Below are positions 1 to 9,383 of a stretch of 64,000 bases of DNA, piece by piece. A program made the position numbers and the translations under genes. The stretch's first letter is position 1, and each line of letters opens with the position of its first letter. Source of the stretch: Psychrobacter cibarius (lineage in GTDB: Bacteria > Pseudomonadota > Gammaproteobacteria > Pseudomonadales > Moraxellaceae); NCBI GenBank assembly GCA_030686115.1, contig CP131612.1:2542001-2606000 (forward strand). Reading direction: 5' to 3'. The notes beneath the pieces are model-generated. The model had not been told where the DNA came from and made no database searches. It saw nothing but the letters and a program-made list of their open reading frames with translations.

Positions 1-735
1 CACATCACCCATGCCGCGCATGTAAGACATCTCACTGATGCTCGCCTGCGTCTCATAACTGACACCGCCCTTAAAGAAATAACTAAAATACGTCACAAAA
101 GTCAAAATACCCAAGCCGCCGATCTGTATCAGCCCCATGATAATGACTTGCCCAAAAGTTGTGAAATAAGTCGCCGTATCTACCACGATGAGACCAGTCA
201 CACAGACAGCACTGGTCGCGGTAAAGAGCGCATCCATGAAAGACAGCGGCTGCGTCGTTGCATTGGGCATCATCAGTAGCAATGCCCCGACCAATACTAA
301 TGACAGGAAGCTTAAGATAAAAAACTGTGCAGGGTTTAGAAAGGTACGATTGAGATTAAAATCGTGGTCAGATATTTCACGAATAAAGGTCACAAAGACG
401 GCAATTTTGATGGCAACAAAGCCATCAACAGCGACCGACATCCCAGAGCGCACCAAATCAGTGAAATGCGCTACCAGTAAAATGACAATCGCGATACTGG
501 TCAGTAAGTCAAAGACCGCGACTTTATTTAGAGTCAGCGGCTTTTTGCTATAGAGGTAACGCCCTGCCGTCACAACAAAGCCTAAAAAGATAATCGCCAG
601 ATAAAAAATATGGAAAACCTGTTGTAACCACATCGGCAGCGTGAAACCACTGTCTAATAAAGCAATGGCTACGCCGATAATACTAATAACAATCGTGACA
701 TTATTTAACAATCGATAACGCTTGGCTGCATGCAT
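1..735 (-). CDS. TrkH/KtrB-family potassium (cation) uptake channel subunit, C-terminus cut by window edge
   Basis: This is the N-terminal part (about 245 codons) of an integral membrane cation-translocating subunit; the rest lies before base 1. The visible part has several hydrophobic helices. It also has the family's first pore loop, with TSAVCVTGL followed by IMGLIQIGGLGILTF, which is typical of TrkH/KtrB/HKT proteins that take up K+ with a cytosolic TrkA/KtrA gating partner. No partner gene is visible. The ATG at 735 is the first usable start in frame. A strong AAAGGAG lies about 38 bases further upstream with only a stop codon in frame after it, so the true start context is unusual. TrkH and KtrB cannot be told apart from this fragment. 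Confidence 0.85.
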   Translation of the reverse strand, partial: MHAAKRYRLLNNVTIVISIIGVAIALLDSGFTLPMWLQQVFHIFYLAIIFLGFVVTAGRYLYSKKPLTLNKVAVFDLLTSIAIVILLVAHFTDLVRSGMSVAVDGFVAIKIAVFVTFIREISDHDFNLNRTFLNPAQFFILSFLSLVLVGALLLMMPNATTQPLSFMDALFTATSAVCVTGLIVVDTATYFTTFGQVIIMGLIQIGGLGILTFVTYFSYFFKGGVSYETQASISEMSYMRGMGDV

Positions 736-1108
736 CGCCCTAATCCATGATAGGAATAACCACGATATTTATACTCCTTTTTTGTGTTACTCACAAAAAC
801 TGATTTGAGATAATCGTAACCAATTATGATGCCCTATTGAACACTCATACCTAGCCATGCTGATTGCTAAAATGGCTGTAGATAAATTATAGATTGGCAG
901 TAACGGTAATATTTACGTTTTAACGAGGTTTTGTGAGGTTGGATTAGATAAAAAATGATCACTGTGAGGGTCGCATAGTGGCATTTCTATATAGTGACAT
1001 TTTTCCATGGCTACATTTTTGGATAGTTGCAGTGCAAACATATGCCCTAGTAAGTTCATTAGTTTATAGGTTGGCGTATTTATGAGCGATATATCCTAAT
1101 AATCATCT
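736..1108. other. Non-coding gap between the TrkH-like gene and the EamA exporter gene
   Basis: This is 373 bases of AT-rich sequence holding no convincing gene on either strand. It must contain the promoter of the TrkH-like gene (right-to-left) and the 3' end signals of the exporter gene. A loose repeat of 'agtg(g/a)cattt' occurs near 978-1000. I see no strong terminator hairpin. Confidence 0.6.
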
Positions 1109-2050
1109 TTACGTAGTTTCTGTCGATGTGGTCGCCATTTTCACCCCGCCCCATGTCACCAAACCAACGCCCAGTGCGATCAATGAAGCACCCAAAAACA
1201 GCCCTTCTGGCGGCATCTCACCCTGCAAAAAAATAGCCACTGGCACACCGACAACTGCGCCGACCGAGCCTAATAAACTTAATAAAACAGGACCGCCGGT
1301 TTTTTGTAATAAAAACAACAATAAGAATTGACCCGCAAATACGGCGGCTTGTATGCCAATCAAACCTAGCGGCAACCAGTCTAGCGGCATTTTGACTGAA
1401 AAATTAGGCAACACACTAAATGACAGCAGCAACAGCGACGCCGCGATTAGCATACCTGGCGCGAGTGCACTAGGCGACGCTTTATCAGGCCAGCGTAAGG
1501 TGCGATATATATTACCAATAGCCAATAATACTGGACCGCAAAGCGCGATCAAAATCCAAAAAACACTGGCATCGGGTGCTGTAAACTTACGCGCTGCCAA
1601 TACTCCTGCACCAAGAAGCGCCGCGGCCACACCCAAAGCGCGGACGATATTAAATCGCTCCATCCTCAGTGCCAATGCACCAAGATAAGTCAGCAATGGT
1701 GGAAGCGAGATAATGAGCGCGACGAAACCTGCACCCACATGTGGGATAGCCGAAAACAGTAGTAAATTAGAACCTGCAACACTGATGAGCGCCGCCACAA
1801 AATAGTATTCAAAGCTACGCGCATTTAAGGGAGGCAATTCGTGCCGTATTAATGCAACGATCAATAAAATAGCAGCAGCGCCCGTGATGGACCAAAAGAG
1901 AAATGCCAGTGGTGTAATACCTATCTCACCAGCATATTTTGCCAAATTGGTAGAAATACCAATCAGACCTCCTCCGCCTAACAAGCAAGCAAAAGGGATG
2001 AGCCATGTGCTGGTGTTGCGAGAAGCTTGCTGTTCTAAAGACTCACTCAT
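1109..2050 (-). CDS. DMT-superfamily (EamA) exporter
   Basis: This is a 313-residue polytopic inner-membrane protein with about ten hydrophobic helices arranged as two EamA repeats (roughly residues 15-150 and 160-305). That is the usual size and layout of drug/metabolite transporters such as RhaT- and YdcZ-like exporters. The substrate cannot be read from sequence. The start is taken as the ATG at 2050, preceded by AGGA at a good distance; a TTG directly before it is also in frame. It overlaps the 3' end of the upstream amine oxidase gene by 8 bases, so the two are probably translated together, suggesting export of a product of that enzyme or a related amine (inference). Confidence 0.85.
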   Translation of the reverse strand: MSESLEQQASRNTSTWLIPFACLLGGGGLIGISTNLAKYAGEIGITPLAFLFWSITGAAAILLIVALIRHELPPLNARSFEYYFVAALISVAGSNLLLFSAIPHVGAGFVALIISLPPLLTYLGALALRMERFNIVRALGVAAALLGAGVLAARKFTAPDASVFWILIALCGPVLLAIGNIYRTLRWPDKASPSALAPGMLIAASLLLLSFSVLPNFSVKMPLDWLPLGLIGIQAAVFAGQFLLLFLLQKTGGPVLLSLLGSVGAVVGVPVAIFLQGEMPPEGLFLGASLIALGVGLVTWGGVKMATTSTETT

Positions 2051-3239
2051 CAACTATCCTATTGAGTAGCGACGCTGATGACGATAGCTCATCAGACAAA
2101 CCTAAATCTAAACCCTGTACCGCCTTATGTGCTGCGTCGATAGCACCAGCAATATAACCAGGAAACGCCTCTGACCATTCGCTTGCGCTACCCGTTAGGC
2201 AGTTTTGCCATGCACCTGTATTCGGCTTAGCAGTAGGTGCGCCAGCATGTTGACCTGCGCCACTGGAATCAGCAAGCGTCGCGGTAAATGAATCTTGCGC
2301 CCAATCTTTCAGATATTCAGCCGTTGGCATCTCTGCTTGTGCGCCAAATAAACGTACCAACTGCGCGCGGCAATGGGCTTTTAGCTCTGACTCCGAGACG
2401 CTTTGGCGGACGTGAGCAGGAACGCCAAAGAAGCCAAATAATGCACCTTCGCCCTCTACCAAGGACGCATCATGAATCTCAGTAAGTGGCCCTACTGCAC
2501 TTCTCGCTGAACCCGATAGTCCTTGATTGCGCCAAAAGGGTGAATCATAAACCGCCACATATTTGGCATGTGGCGCCATCCATGTCGCGGTCTCTTGCCA
2601 CTCTGCCACCAAATCCTGCGGTAAAGTCGGTTCAAACTTGATGTTACTCGCCACCAAACGAGGCGGTAGCGCAAGAAGCACATGCTGCGCTTGATAAGTA
2701 GTTATTTGACCAGCTGTTATCTGTTCAGCGCTGCTCTCGCTCTCTATGCTGATACAGCGCTCAGTCTTGATTACACGCTTTACGATTTGCCCCGTGATAA
2801 TGCGCGTAGGATTTAAGCGCGCATACAGAGCATCAATGAGCGCTGCCATACCACCGACGAGGCGCATAGACGGTGGCGAGCTTTGATAGCCTTGGGTACG
2901 GATAGGTAACTTATCGGCGGCACGTTCCACCATCATGTCGCCGTCCTCGAACTGAGCGAAACATGTTAAATTCAACATTTCAATAAGGCTGCTCAACTGC
3001 GGCTTATACTCTGGCCAAAACCACGATGGCCCTAAGTCGAAGCCATCGTTTGATTTTTCATTATCGACACTTTGTCTACTAGCATTCTGATCTACTGATG
3101 ATTTCGCAACAGCGATGCGCCCACCCAATCTATCACGCGCCTCAAGCAATATATAATCGATACCTCGTTGCTCTAATAAAAAAGCCGCATATAAGCCACT
3201 CAAACCACCACCGATAATTGCAATAGGTAGGTTTTGCAT
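2043..3239 (-). CDS. Flavin-dependent amine oxidase (monoamine oxidase-like)
   Basis: This 398-residue FAD enzyme has an N-terminal dinucleotide-binding fold: IIGGGLSGLYAA at residues 8-19, then the ribose-binding Glu and ARDRLGGR. A C-terminal segment with PGYIAGAIDAAHKAV matches the FAD-contacting end of amine oxidases. The family oxidises primary or secondary amines to imines, releasing H2O2. No signal peptide is seen, so it is probably cytoplasmic. It is somewhat shorter than typical 430-500 residue family members and the substrate is unknown. It overlaps the EamA exporter gene downstream by 8 bases, which implies one transcript. AGGAA upstream supports the ATG start. Confidence 0.85.
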   Translation of the reverse strand: MQNLPIAIIGGGLSGLYAAFLLEQRGIDYILLEARDRLGGRIAVAKSSVDQNASRQSVDNEKSNDGFDLGPSWFWPEYKPQLSSLIEMLNLTCFAQFEDGDMMVERAADKLPIRTQGYQSSPPSMRLVGGMAALIDALYARLNPTRIITGQIVKRVIKTERCISIESESSAEQITAGQITTYQAQHVLLALPPRLVASNIKFEPTLPQDLVAEWQETATWMAPHAKYVAVYDSPFWRNQGLSGSARSAVGPLTEIHDASLVEGEGALFGFFGVPAHVRQSVSESELKAHCRAQLVRLFGAQAEMPTAEYLKDWAQDSFTATLADSSGAGQHAGAPTAKPNTGAWQNCLTGSASEWSEAFPGYIAGAIDAAHKAVQGLDLGLSDELSSSASLLNRIVDE

Positions 3240-3280
3240 AACAAATCATTCCTGCTTAGTTGAAGCTATTAGCATTGAGA

Positions 3281-3703
3281 TTATTCTGCCAACAACTTGG
3301 TAAGTAGCTCGTCTATCTCAACCTTAAACTCTTTATCCTCAATCTTATTAGCCGTGACTTTGGCATTCTGTAGATTTAGAATAGCCGCATCCTTTTCACC
3401 CATTTCGATCTGTAGAACCGCCATAGAAAAGGCAATCGATGACATGTGGTCTTTTGAATTAATCGCAGTCGCTTTGGCTAAGGCCTTGTCATAAATAACT
3501 AAGGCTTCGTCTAAATCTGCAGTAAAGTCAGCCAATGTTTCCCACTGTTCTGGATGGTCTTTATCGGTATTTTCATTATCGTTACAAATGGCTTCTAATT
3601 CAGCATAAAACCCATCAAATGCTGCTTGATTGCCTATACGATCAGCTTCCAATAACTCTTCAGCTAAGGTATAAATTGCTTTATAAATTTTGGTATTAAT
3701 CAT
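3281..3703 (-). CDS. Small acidic TPR-like hypothetical protein
   Basis: This is a 140-residue, strongly acidic, all-helical protein. The pattern LDEALVIYDKALAKATAI...DHMSSIAFSMAVLQIEMGEKDAAILNLQNA resembles two tetratricopeptide-like helical hairpins around residues 60-120, with no signal peptide or membrane segment. AAAGG sits upstream of the ATG. It lies 41 bases upstream of the amine oxidase gene on the same strand, so it may be first in that transcript. I do not recognise a named family; a protein-binding role is only a guess from the TPR-like pattern. Confidence 0.6.
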   Translation of the reverse strand: MINTKIYKAIYTLAEELLEADRIGNQAAFDGFYAELEAICNDNENTDKDHPEQWETLADFTADLDEALVIYDKALAKATAINSKDHMSSIAFSMAVLQIEMGEKDAAILNLQNAKVTANKIEDKEFKVEIDELLTKLLAE

Positions 3704-3835
3704 TGCTCATAACCTTTTATGAATTAGGATCTATGGTACTTGTTTTTCAGCCAATAGTACTTGGCGAATATTACTTGGTAAACAGTGCTTAGCTGGGATT
3801 ATAACGCAATTCCACTAGCCAAAATGACTGACACA

Positions 3836-3871
3836 AAAAAAGGATGCGATAGTCGATATCACACCCTTTTT
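3836..3871 (-). terminator. Rho-independent terminator of the DsrE-like lipoprotein gene
   Basis: Read on the minus strand, a ten-base stem (GGGTGTGATA with TATCGCATCC, using two G-U pairs) is followed by a run of seven T. It lies 33 bases beyond the stop of the gene at 3904. Confidence 0.7.
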
Positions 3872-3903
3872 ATTCCTCAAACTACTAATTATTTTTTATC
3901 TGC

Positions 3904-4389
3904 CTAAAAGCTCATTATCTTGGTGGTTTGATCGACCAGTAGCGCCCCGATATCAGCAGGATCAGCAGCACTCACGCCGTCAATCAGTGCCGACTGGTCA
4001 ATACCCTTACCTGGTAGATAAAGTGCACAAACCTCAACCTTGGTATTGGTATTCTTCATGACCATTTTCATCAAACCCTGTGGGCTCATATTTTTAGGCG
4101 GTTGCGCTGTGGTCACACTTTTAGGTGCATCACGGAGTGCCATATCACCGGCTGGACCGCAGAGCAATACTCGAGTATTGGCACCTTGCTGCGCGGATTG
4201 CATAGTTAGCACCATCGACATGAGCTGCACTTGAGCATGCTCTGATGTCACATTTATCAACACCGATGCCGTCGGTTTTTTATTCTCTGGAATGACGTCA
4301 CTCTTTTGTGACATAGCGTTGGTCGCTGTACAGCCAACCATCAGTGAGGCGGCGCTTATAGCAAGTGCAGTAGCAACTATCCGTTTCAT
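3904..4389 (-). CDS. DsrE/DsrF-like lipoprotein
   Basis: This is a 161-residue secreted lipoprotein. The signal peptide has a hydrophobic core and lipobox LMVGC, with the acylated Cys at residue 20. The mature part (ASVLINVTSEHAQVQLMSMV..., then TRVLLCGPAGDMAL, then KVEVCALYLPGKG) follows the beta-alpha pattern of the DsrE/DsrF/YchN fold, known from cytoplasmic sulfur-transfer proteins. It keeps a Cys in the CALYLP strand, near where DsrE-type proteins carry a reactive Cys. The start is taken at 4389 because GGAG lies 6 bases before it; ATGs at 4392 and 4401 are in frame, but the 4401 one overlaps the GGAG. It is monocistronic, with its own terminator. The periplasmic or outer-membrane role is unknown. 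Confidence 0.7.
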   Translation of the reverse strand: MKRIVATALAISAASLMVGCTATNAMSQKSDVIPENKKPTASVLINVTSEHAQVQLMSMVLTMQSAQQGANTRVLLCGPAGDMALRDAPKSVTTAQPPKNMSPQGLMKMVMKNTNTKVEVCALYLPGKGIDQSALIDGVSAADPADIGALLVDQTTKIMSF

Positions 4390-4433
4390 CATCTTCTCCA
4401 TTTATCAACAATCATTAAAATCATCATCATTAA

Positions 4434-4439
4434 ATTATA
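4434..4439 (-). promoter_or_regulatory. Candidate -10 box of the lipoprotein gene
   Basis: On the minus strand TATAAT sits 45 bases before the start codon at 4389. No good -35 box is present 17 bases upstream, but the 14-bp tandem repeats begin about 35 bases upstream of this box, in the usual UP-element or activator zone. Confidence 0.4.
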
Positions 4440-4473
4440 CACTAAAATATATTAATAAAAAGTATAATATTAT

Positions 4474-4528
4474 TTATGATAAGAAAGTTATGATAAGAAA
4501 GTTATGATAAGAAAGTTATGATAAGAAA
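4474..4528. repeat. 14-bp tandem repeat, four copies
   Basis: The unit ttatgataagaaag is repeated 3.9 times without a mismatch. It lies in the upstream region of the DsrE-like lipoprotein gene. Perfect identity between copies suggests recent slippage. It is not coding, and 14 is not a multiple of 3. Confidence 0.9.
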
Positions 4529-4538
4529 TACAATCTGT

Positions 4539-4554
4539 GGCGTGTCCTCATTTT
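4539..4554. repeat. Short fragment matching one end of the MITE-like element at 12642
   Basis: These 16 bases (ggcgtgtcctcatttt) are identical to 12643-12658, the left end of the intact element. The following bases diverge, so this is either an end remnant or a chance match; 16 identical bases including the terminal-repeat core favour a remnant. Confidence 0.5.
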
Positions 4555-4580
4555 GAGAAGAAAACAATAAAGCACTGAGA

Positions 4581-5072
4581 TCAACTCAGTTCGCGCCAGT
4601 GCAACCACAACCGCGTATCAAGCTCAAACTGATGATACTCAGGCTCCATATGACAGCATAATTGATAAAACGCCTTGTTATGCTCATGCTTTTTAAAATG
4701 CGCTAACTCATGCACGACAATCATGCGCAAAAACTCAGGCGGCGCTTCTTGAAATAAACTGGCTACGGTGATGCTGTTATGCGATTTGAGCTTGCTGCCC
4801 TGTATGCGAGACTGGGTGGTATGAATACCCAGCGCATGTTTGAGGACCGTTAATTTACTGCTATAGCTGACATTTGATAGCTGTCCCACTTTGCGCATAT
4901 ATTGGTTTTTTATGTCATTGATATACTGATAAAGCGCCTTATCACTTTTTATTTGGTGCTGAGTGGGATACTTTTTTTCTAGATATGCGCCCAATTTACC
5001 ATCGCTAATCAGCAATGCCGCTTGGGTCTGAACTTGCTCAGAATAATGAGCGATGTACTTTAATGTGGTCAC
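4581..5072 (-). CDS. YgjP-like zinc metallopeptidase domain protein (DUF45)
   Basis: This 163-residue protein carries the gluzincin-like motif HELAHFKKHEHNKAF: H121, E122 and H125, with H131 as the probable third zinc ligand, as in the YgjP/WLM (DUF45) family. Members are small cytoplasmic proteins of poorly defined function that look like stripped-down metalloproteases; some associate with DNA repair or restriction loci. The start codon is GTG at 5072, supported by AAAGGA at a normal distance. No signal peptide is seen. It is transcribed alone on the minus strand, downstream of betT and its terminator. Confidence 0.8.
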   Translation of the reverse strand: MTTLKYIAHYSEQVQTQAALLISDGKLGAYLEKKYPTQHQIKSDKALYQYINDIKNQYMRKVGQLSNVSYSSKLTVLKHALGIHTTQSRIQGSKLKSHNSITVASLFQEAPPEFLRMIVVHELAHFKKHEHNKAFYQLCCHMEPEYHQFELDTRLWLHWRELS

Positions 5073-5161
5073 AAGCTTATCCTTTGCTAATATTTCGAAA
5101 CTGATAATCCGAAACGTATCTTTATATATTTTACCCTATATCTACTTATTTTATTTTTCAT

Positions 5162-5203
5162 AAAACAACCCCATAAGCTGCATTCAACTTATGGGGTTGT
5201 TTG
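5162..5203 (-). terminator. Terminator downstream of betT
   Basis: A hairpin has stem ACAACCCCATAAG pairing with CTTATGGGGTTGT, followed on the minus strand by TTTT. It lies about 60 bases past the betT stop. Confidence 0.8.
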
Positions 5204-5262
5204 TTACGATGTTTTTACTTAAGTGTTTTTACTTAAATATTCAGGACGTGTTGATAAATCAA

Positions 5263-7308
5263 TTAACGCTCTAAATGTAGATACTGCAAATGGCGCTCGT
5301 ACTGATTTAAGATATCGACCAACACTTGCTCTTTGGAGTAACCTACCAAGTCATACTCTTGTGAGCCTTCACTCAAGAACACTTCGGCACGATAATAGTA
5401 CTCTGCATTCTTAGTTGACGTGCTCAAAGTAAAATTAGGACGCTCAGCTTTGATCAAATTCACTTCATAAATAAAGTCATCTTCATCGCCATGTCCAACT
5501 CGCAATTTTAGACCATCTATTTGACCGCTACTTTCATCCATGCCTTCATCTATATCTTGTCCGATATGTTCAGGGTTACGGATGTCCAAAGAGGTTTTTA
5601 GACCGCCTGCCGCAAATTCTTTTTCAACTTCCGTCATGGCAGGTCTAACCACATTTTGTAAAAAGCGTTCAACTTGTGCATGTCTAGGGAAACTGACGAT
5701 ACGTTGCAAGCGTGCTTTCCAGCTCTTACCACTATCCAGCACATTAGCCGTACCAATCGTACTGGCCTTACGTTTATTGCCTTCTTCTTTTAATGATCTC
5801 CACATCGACACCATATAGAGCACAAGGATAAGCGAGAATGGCAAACCAGCAATCACAGATACTGACTGCAATGATGCAAAGCCACCAGCAAATAATAGTC
5901 CTAAAGTGATAAGACCCGTTGCTGCTGCCCAAAACAAGCGCAACCAAACAGGAGCATCAGTGTCATTGGTCATGCCGCGTGAGCTCAAATTCGCTAATAC
6001 TAACGCGCCTGAGTCCGCTGAGGTCACAAAGAATACTAAACCAATGACCACACCAGCGAATGATAAAACGTCACTGTAAGGAAAATACTCAAACAAGGCA
6101 AACATACCCATGGCAGCATCATTGACAGCGATTTCACCAAGTTCGGTCGCCCCATTGGCAACCAAGTCTATCGCCGAATTACCAAAAATAGAGAACCAGG
6201 CAAAAATGAAACCAAGCGGAATAAACATCACGCCAAAGACAAACTCACGTAAGGTACGACCACGGCTAATACGCGCGATAAATAACCCAACAAACGGTGC
6301 CCAAGCAACCCACCATGCCCAGAAAAATATTGTCCAGCCTGACTTCCAATCGGCACCAGCAGTACCGTCATAGGCATATACATCAAAAGTTTTAAAGAGA
6401 ATGGTTTGGAAATATTGACCAATATTTTGGGTAAAGGTATTCAGCAAATAGACCGTATTACCCATGACTAATATCGCGATTAATAGCAATATCGATGATA
6501 GCATATTAAATTCAGATAAGCGGCGGACGCCCTTTTCCACACCTGTCATCGCCGAAATAGCCGCAGCAGCAACGACACCTACAATAATAAGCGTCTGTAC
6601 TGTTTTGCTCGATTCGATACCGAAAACATGGGTCAATCCAGCATTGGCTTGCAATACGCCGATGCCTAAGCTGGTCGCAATACCCATCAAGGTACAAACA
6701 ACACCAAAAGTATCAATACCATCGCCAAGCCAGCCCTTGATTAAACGCTCGCCAAAGATAGGCGTCAATGGTGAACGCAGCGCCAACGGCATGTTTTTAC
6801 GATACGCAAAGTACGCCAATGCCATACCGATTAAGGCATAAATACCCCAACCATGTAGCCCCCAATGTAAAAAGGTTTGCGCAAGTGCTTCGCGCATCGC
6901 TTCTGCACTGGCAGGCTCCAGCCCCGTATGCGGCGTTAAATAATGCATCAATGGCTCAGAGGCACCAAAAAACAGTAAATCAATACCGATACCCGCAGAG
7001 AACAGCATCGCCGCCCATGCTAGGAAAGGAAACTGGGCTTTTTCGTGGTCTTGCCCAAGCTTGATGTCGCCGTATTTAGAAAAACCAACAAATAGTGCAA
7101 ATATACTATAAGCGGCAACCACCAGCATGTAATACCAGCCAAAACTCTCTGATACCCATGCCATGCTTGAGCTTAATAATGTCTCACTATAATCTGGAAA
7201 CGCAATCGTCCAGATAATTAATAAAATAGAAATAATAGCTGAACCTAAAAAAACCGTCTTGTTTAGAGTCAGGGGTTTCGTCGCATCTTTTGATGGCGAG
7301 CTGTACAT
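5263..7308 (-). CDS. betT: BCCT-family choline/betaine transporter BetT
   Basis: This 681-residue inner-membrane transporter takes up choline (or betaine) with ion coupling. Twelve hydrophobic helices are followed by a long hydrophilic C-terminal domain (about 520-681), as in E. coli and Pseudomonas BetT, where that tail senses osmotic stress. The family's tryptophan-rich signature (SGWTIFFWAWWVAWAPFVG) is at residues 323-341. The start is the ATG at 7308, with TGAGG six bases upstream; a longer in-frame ORF reaching 7437 lacks such a site. It lies downstream of betA, with which it shares strand and pathway, but a terminator lies between them, so it may have its own promoter. Confidence 0.92.
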   Translation of the reverse strand: MYSSPSKDATKPLTLNKTVFLGSAIISILLIIWTIAFPDYSETLLSSSMAWVSESFGWYYMLVVAAYSIFALFVGFSKYGDIKLGQDHEKAQFPFLAWAAMLFSAGIGIDLLFFGASEPLMHYLTPHTGLEPASAEAMREALAQTFLHWGLHGWGIYALIGMALAYFAYRKNMPLALRSPLTPIFGERLIKGWLGDGIDTFGVVCTLMGIATSLGIGVLQANAGLTHVFGIESSKTVQTLIIVGVVAAAAISAMTGVEKGVRRLSEFNMLSSILLLIAILVMGNTVYLLNTFTQNIGQYFQTILFKTFDVYAYDGTAGADWKSGWTIFFWAWWVAWAPFVGLFIARISRGRTLREFVFGVMFIPLGFIFAWFSIFGNSAIDLVANGATELGEIAVNDAAMGMFALFEYFPYSDVLSFAGVVIGLVFFVTSADSGALVLANLSSRGMTNDTDAPVWLRLFWAAATGLITLGLLFAGGFASLQSVSVIAGLPFSLILVLYMVSMWRSLKEEGNKRKASTIGTANVLDSGKSWKARLQRIVSFPRHAQVERFLQNVVRPAMTEVEKEFAAGGLKTSLDIRNPEHIGQDIDEGMDESSGQIDGLKLRVGHGDEDDFIYEVNLIKAERPNFTLSTSTKNAEYYYRAEVFLSEGSQEYDLVGYSKEQVLVDILNQYERHLQYLHLER

Positions 7309-7488
7309 AAAAGACCTCAATAGGTAAATTAAACAGGGTCTGATATTGATTTGTCCGTCATAACTTGAGGACTGTATGACGCACAAAGCAGTACCAATAA
7401 ATAAAAATTGCGATTTAAATAAAAAATTAAATGACAATCAAAGGCAGCCACAACAGTATTAAAAATGCTTAATATGTTAGCGCTGATG

Positions 7489-7517
7489 AAAAAGACCTTT
7501 ACGTGGAAAGGTCTTCT
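7489..7517 (-). terminator. Terminator between betA and betT
   Basis: A hairpin has stem AAGACCTTT/AAAGGTCTT, followed on the minus strand by TTTTT. It lies about 50 bases after the betA stop. Confidence 0.8.
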
Positions 7518-7565
7518 TATTGAAATTGCTTATATATTTCATTGCCTAATAGCTCATATAGCTCT

Positions 7566-9266
7566 TTAGACAGTAGAGCGGTAAGCACGCATCGGCTCAG
7601 TTCTAAGCGGTGCACCATTAGCAACGTAATAATCTACGGTCGAGCGTGGTAGCTGCTTGCCGCGCATCTTATCGACGATTTTTTCGGCAAGCATAATGGT
7701 GGTGGCGTTCAGATTACCACTGATGATATTTGGCATAATCGACGCATCAACGACGCGCAAGCCATCGATACCATGTACGAGCCCTTCGCCATTGACCACC
7801 GAATCATTACCTTCACCCATCGCACAAGTACACGACGGATGATAAGCCGTTTCGCTATGATTACGAACATATTCGTCTAGCTGCGCATCGGTCACCAAGT
7901 CATCGGTTGGCGCAATGGCGCGACCACGATAAGGGTCGAGCGCTGGCTGATGCATAATTTCACGGGTGATACGCATTGCCGCACGGAACTCGTGCCAGTC
8001 TTGATCATGAGACATATAGTTAAACAAGATGCTCGGATGCGCACTTGGGTCTTTCGAGGTCAGCTTGACGCGACCACGACTTGGCGAGCGCAATGAGCCC
8101 ACATGCGCTTGGAAACTGTGCGACTTCACGGCACTACGACCATCGTAGCGCACTGCTAATGGCAAGAAATGGTACTGAATATTAGGATGGGTAAACTTCT
8201 CATCGGTACGAATAAAACCGCCACCTTCGAACTGATTTGACGCGCCAAGTCCTGTGCCATTGAACAACCACTCGGCACCGATGGCAGGCTTATTCCACCA
8301 TTTATTGGCAGGCGCAATCGACACTGGCAGCTTACATTCGTACTGCATATACAGCTCTAAATGGTCTTGTAGATTATTACCAACACCCGGTAAATCTAAA
8401 ATCTCATTGATACCCAAATCTTTGAGCCATTGACCAGGACCAATACCAGAGCGCTGCAATAATTGCGGCGAGGCAATCGCACCTGATGAAACAATCACCT
8501 CACGAGACGCATAGAAATTCTTTGTTTGACCTTGATGGGCGACTTTAACGCCAACAGCGCGCTTGCCATCGAACAAAATCACGTCAGTCAATGCACCCGT
8601 TAAAATGGTGATATTGCTACGCGGTTTGGCGCGGTCGAGATAACCGCGAGCAGTCGAAGCGCGGCGACCATTAGGCGTCACAAAGCGATCCATCGGCCCA
8701 AAGCCTTCTTGTTGATAGCCGTTTAAATCATCCGTGCTTGGATAGCCTGCTTGCACGCCTGCTTCGATCATCGCTTGAAATAATGGGTTAACCCCTGGCT
8801 TTGAAGTGGTCATTTCGACGGGACCACCAACGCCATGATAGTCATTTTCACCAGCATCGCGATTTTCTAACTTTTTGAAATACGGCAGGCAGTCCAAATA
8901 GGTCCAATCTTCTAAACCTTTGATTTTCGCCCAATCGTCAAAATCCAAGGCATTACCACGGATATAACACATCCCATTAATCAGAGACGAGCCGCCCAGT
9001 CCTTTACCGCGACCGCAATCCATGACGCGGTTATTCATATAAGGCTCAGGATCGGTTTTATAACCCCAGTTATAAGTAGTACCTTGCAACGGCATCGCGA
9101 GCGCTGCTGGCATCTGCGTACGAAAGTCTAAGCGATGGTCTGGACGACCCGCCTCTAACAGCAACACCTTAATGTTGGCATCTTCGGTCAAACGGGTGGC
9201 CAGCACATTGCCTGCTGAGCCTGCGCCGACGATGATGTAGTCATATTCAGGTGTGGTTGATGTCAT
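7566..9266 (-). CDS. betA: Choline dehydrogenase BetA
   Basis: This is a 566-residue GMC-family FAD flavoprotein, the usual BetA length. It oxidises choline to betaine aldehyde (and can go on to betaine) at the inner membrane. The FAD fold is [18 protein letters not shown] near the N-terminus, the GMC signature [20 protein letters not shown] follows at about 85-105, and the C-terminal catalytic region has [16 protein letters not shown]. The start at 9266 is chosen because GGAG lies six bases upstream; an ATG four codons earlier overlaps that site. It is 117 bases downstream of betB on the same strand and ends at its own terminator. Confidence 0.95.
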   Translation of the reverse strand: MTSTTPEYDYIIVGAGSAGNVLATRLTEDANIKVLLLEAGRPDHRLDFRTQMPAALAMPLQGTTYNWGYKTDPEPYMNNRVMDCGRGKGLGGSSLINGMCYIRGNALDFDDWAKIKGLEDWTYLDCLPYFKKLENRDAGENDYHGVGGPVEMTTSKPGVNPLFQAMIEAGVQAGYPSTDDLNGYQQEGFGPMDRFVTPNGRRASTARGYLDRAKPRSNITILTGALTDVILFDGKRAVGVKVAHQGQTKNFYASREVIVSSGAIASPQLLQRSGIGPGQWLKDLGINEILDLPGVGNNLQDHLELYMQYECKLPVSIAPANKWWNKPAIGAEWLFNGTGLGASNQFEGGGFIRTDEKFTHPNIQYHFLPLAVRYDGRSAVKSHSFQAHVGSLRSPSRGRVKLTSKDPSAHPSILFNYMSHDQDWHEFRAAMRITREIMHQPALDPYRGRAIAPTDDLVTDAQLDEYVRNHSETAYHPSCTCAMGEGNDSVVNGEGLVHGIDGLRVVDASIMPNIISGNLNATTIMLAEKIVDKMRGKQLPRSTVDYYVANGAPLRTEPMRAYRSTV

Positions 9267-9383
9267 AAAACGCTCCATAATATTAAAAAATCCATCATTT
9301 CATATCAGTAAGGCGGTGCCAAAAGGACAAATTAGTCCTAATAATTCAGCCTTACCGTTTTAAAAATTTCACAGCACAAGTGA

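Noticed and set aside
188..553. Open frame of 121 codons on the plus strand
   Set aside because: It is the shadow of the TrkH-like gene, which shows clear family motifs on the minus strand.
7309..7437. N-terminal extension of BetT by 43 residues
   Set aside because: The downstream ATG at 7308 has a good ribosome site and gives the normal BetT length.
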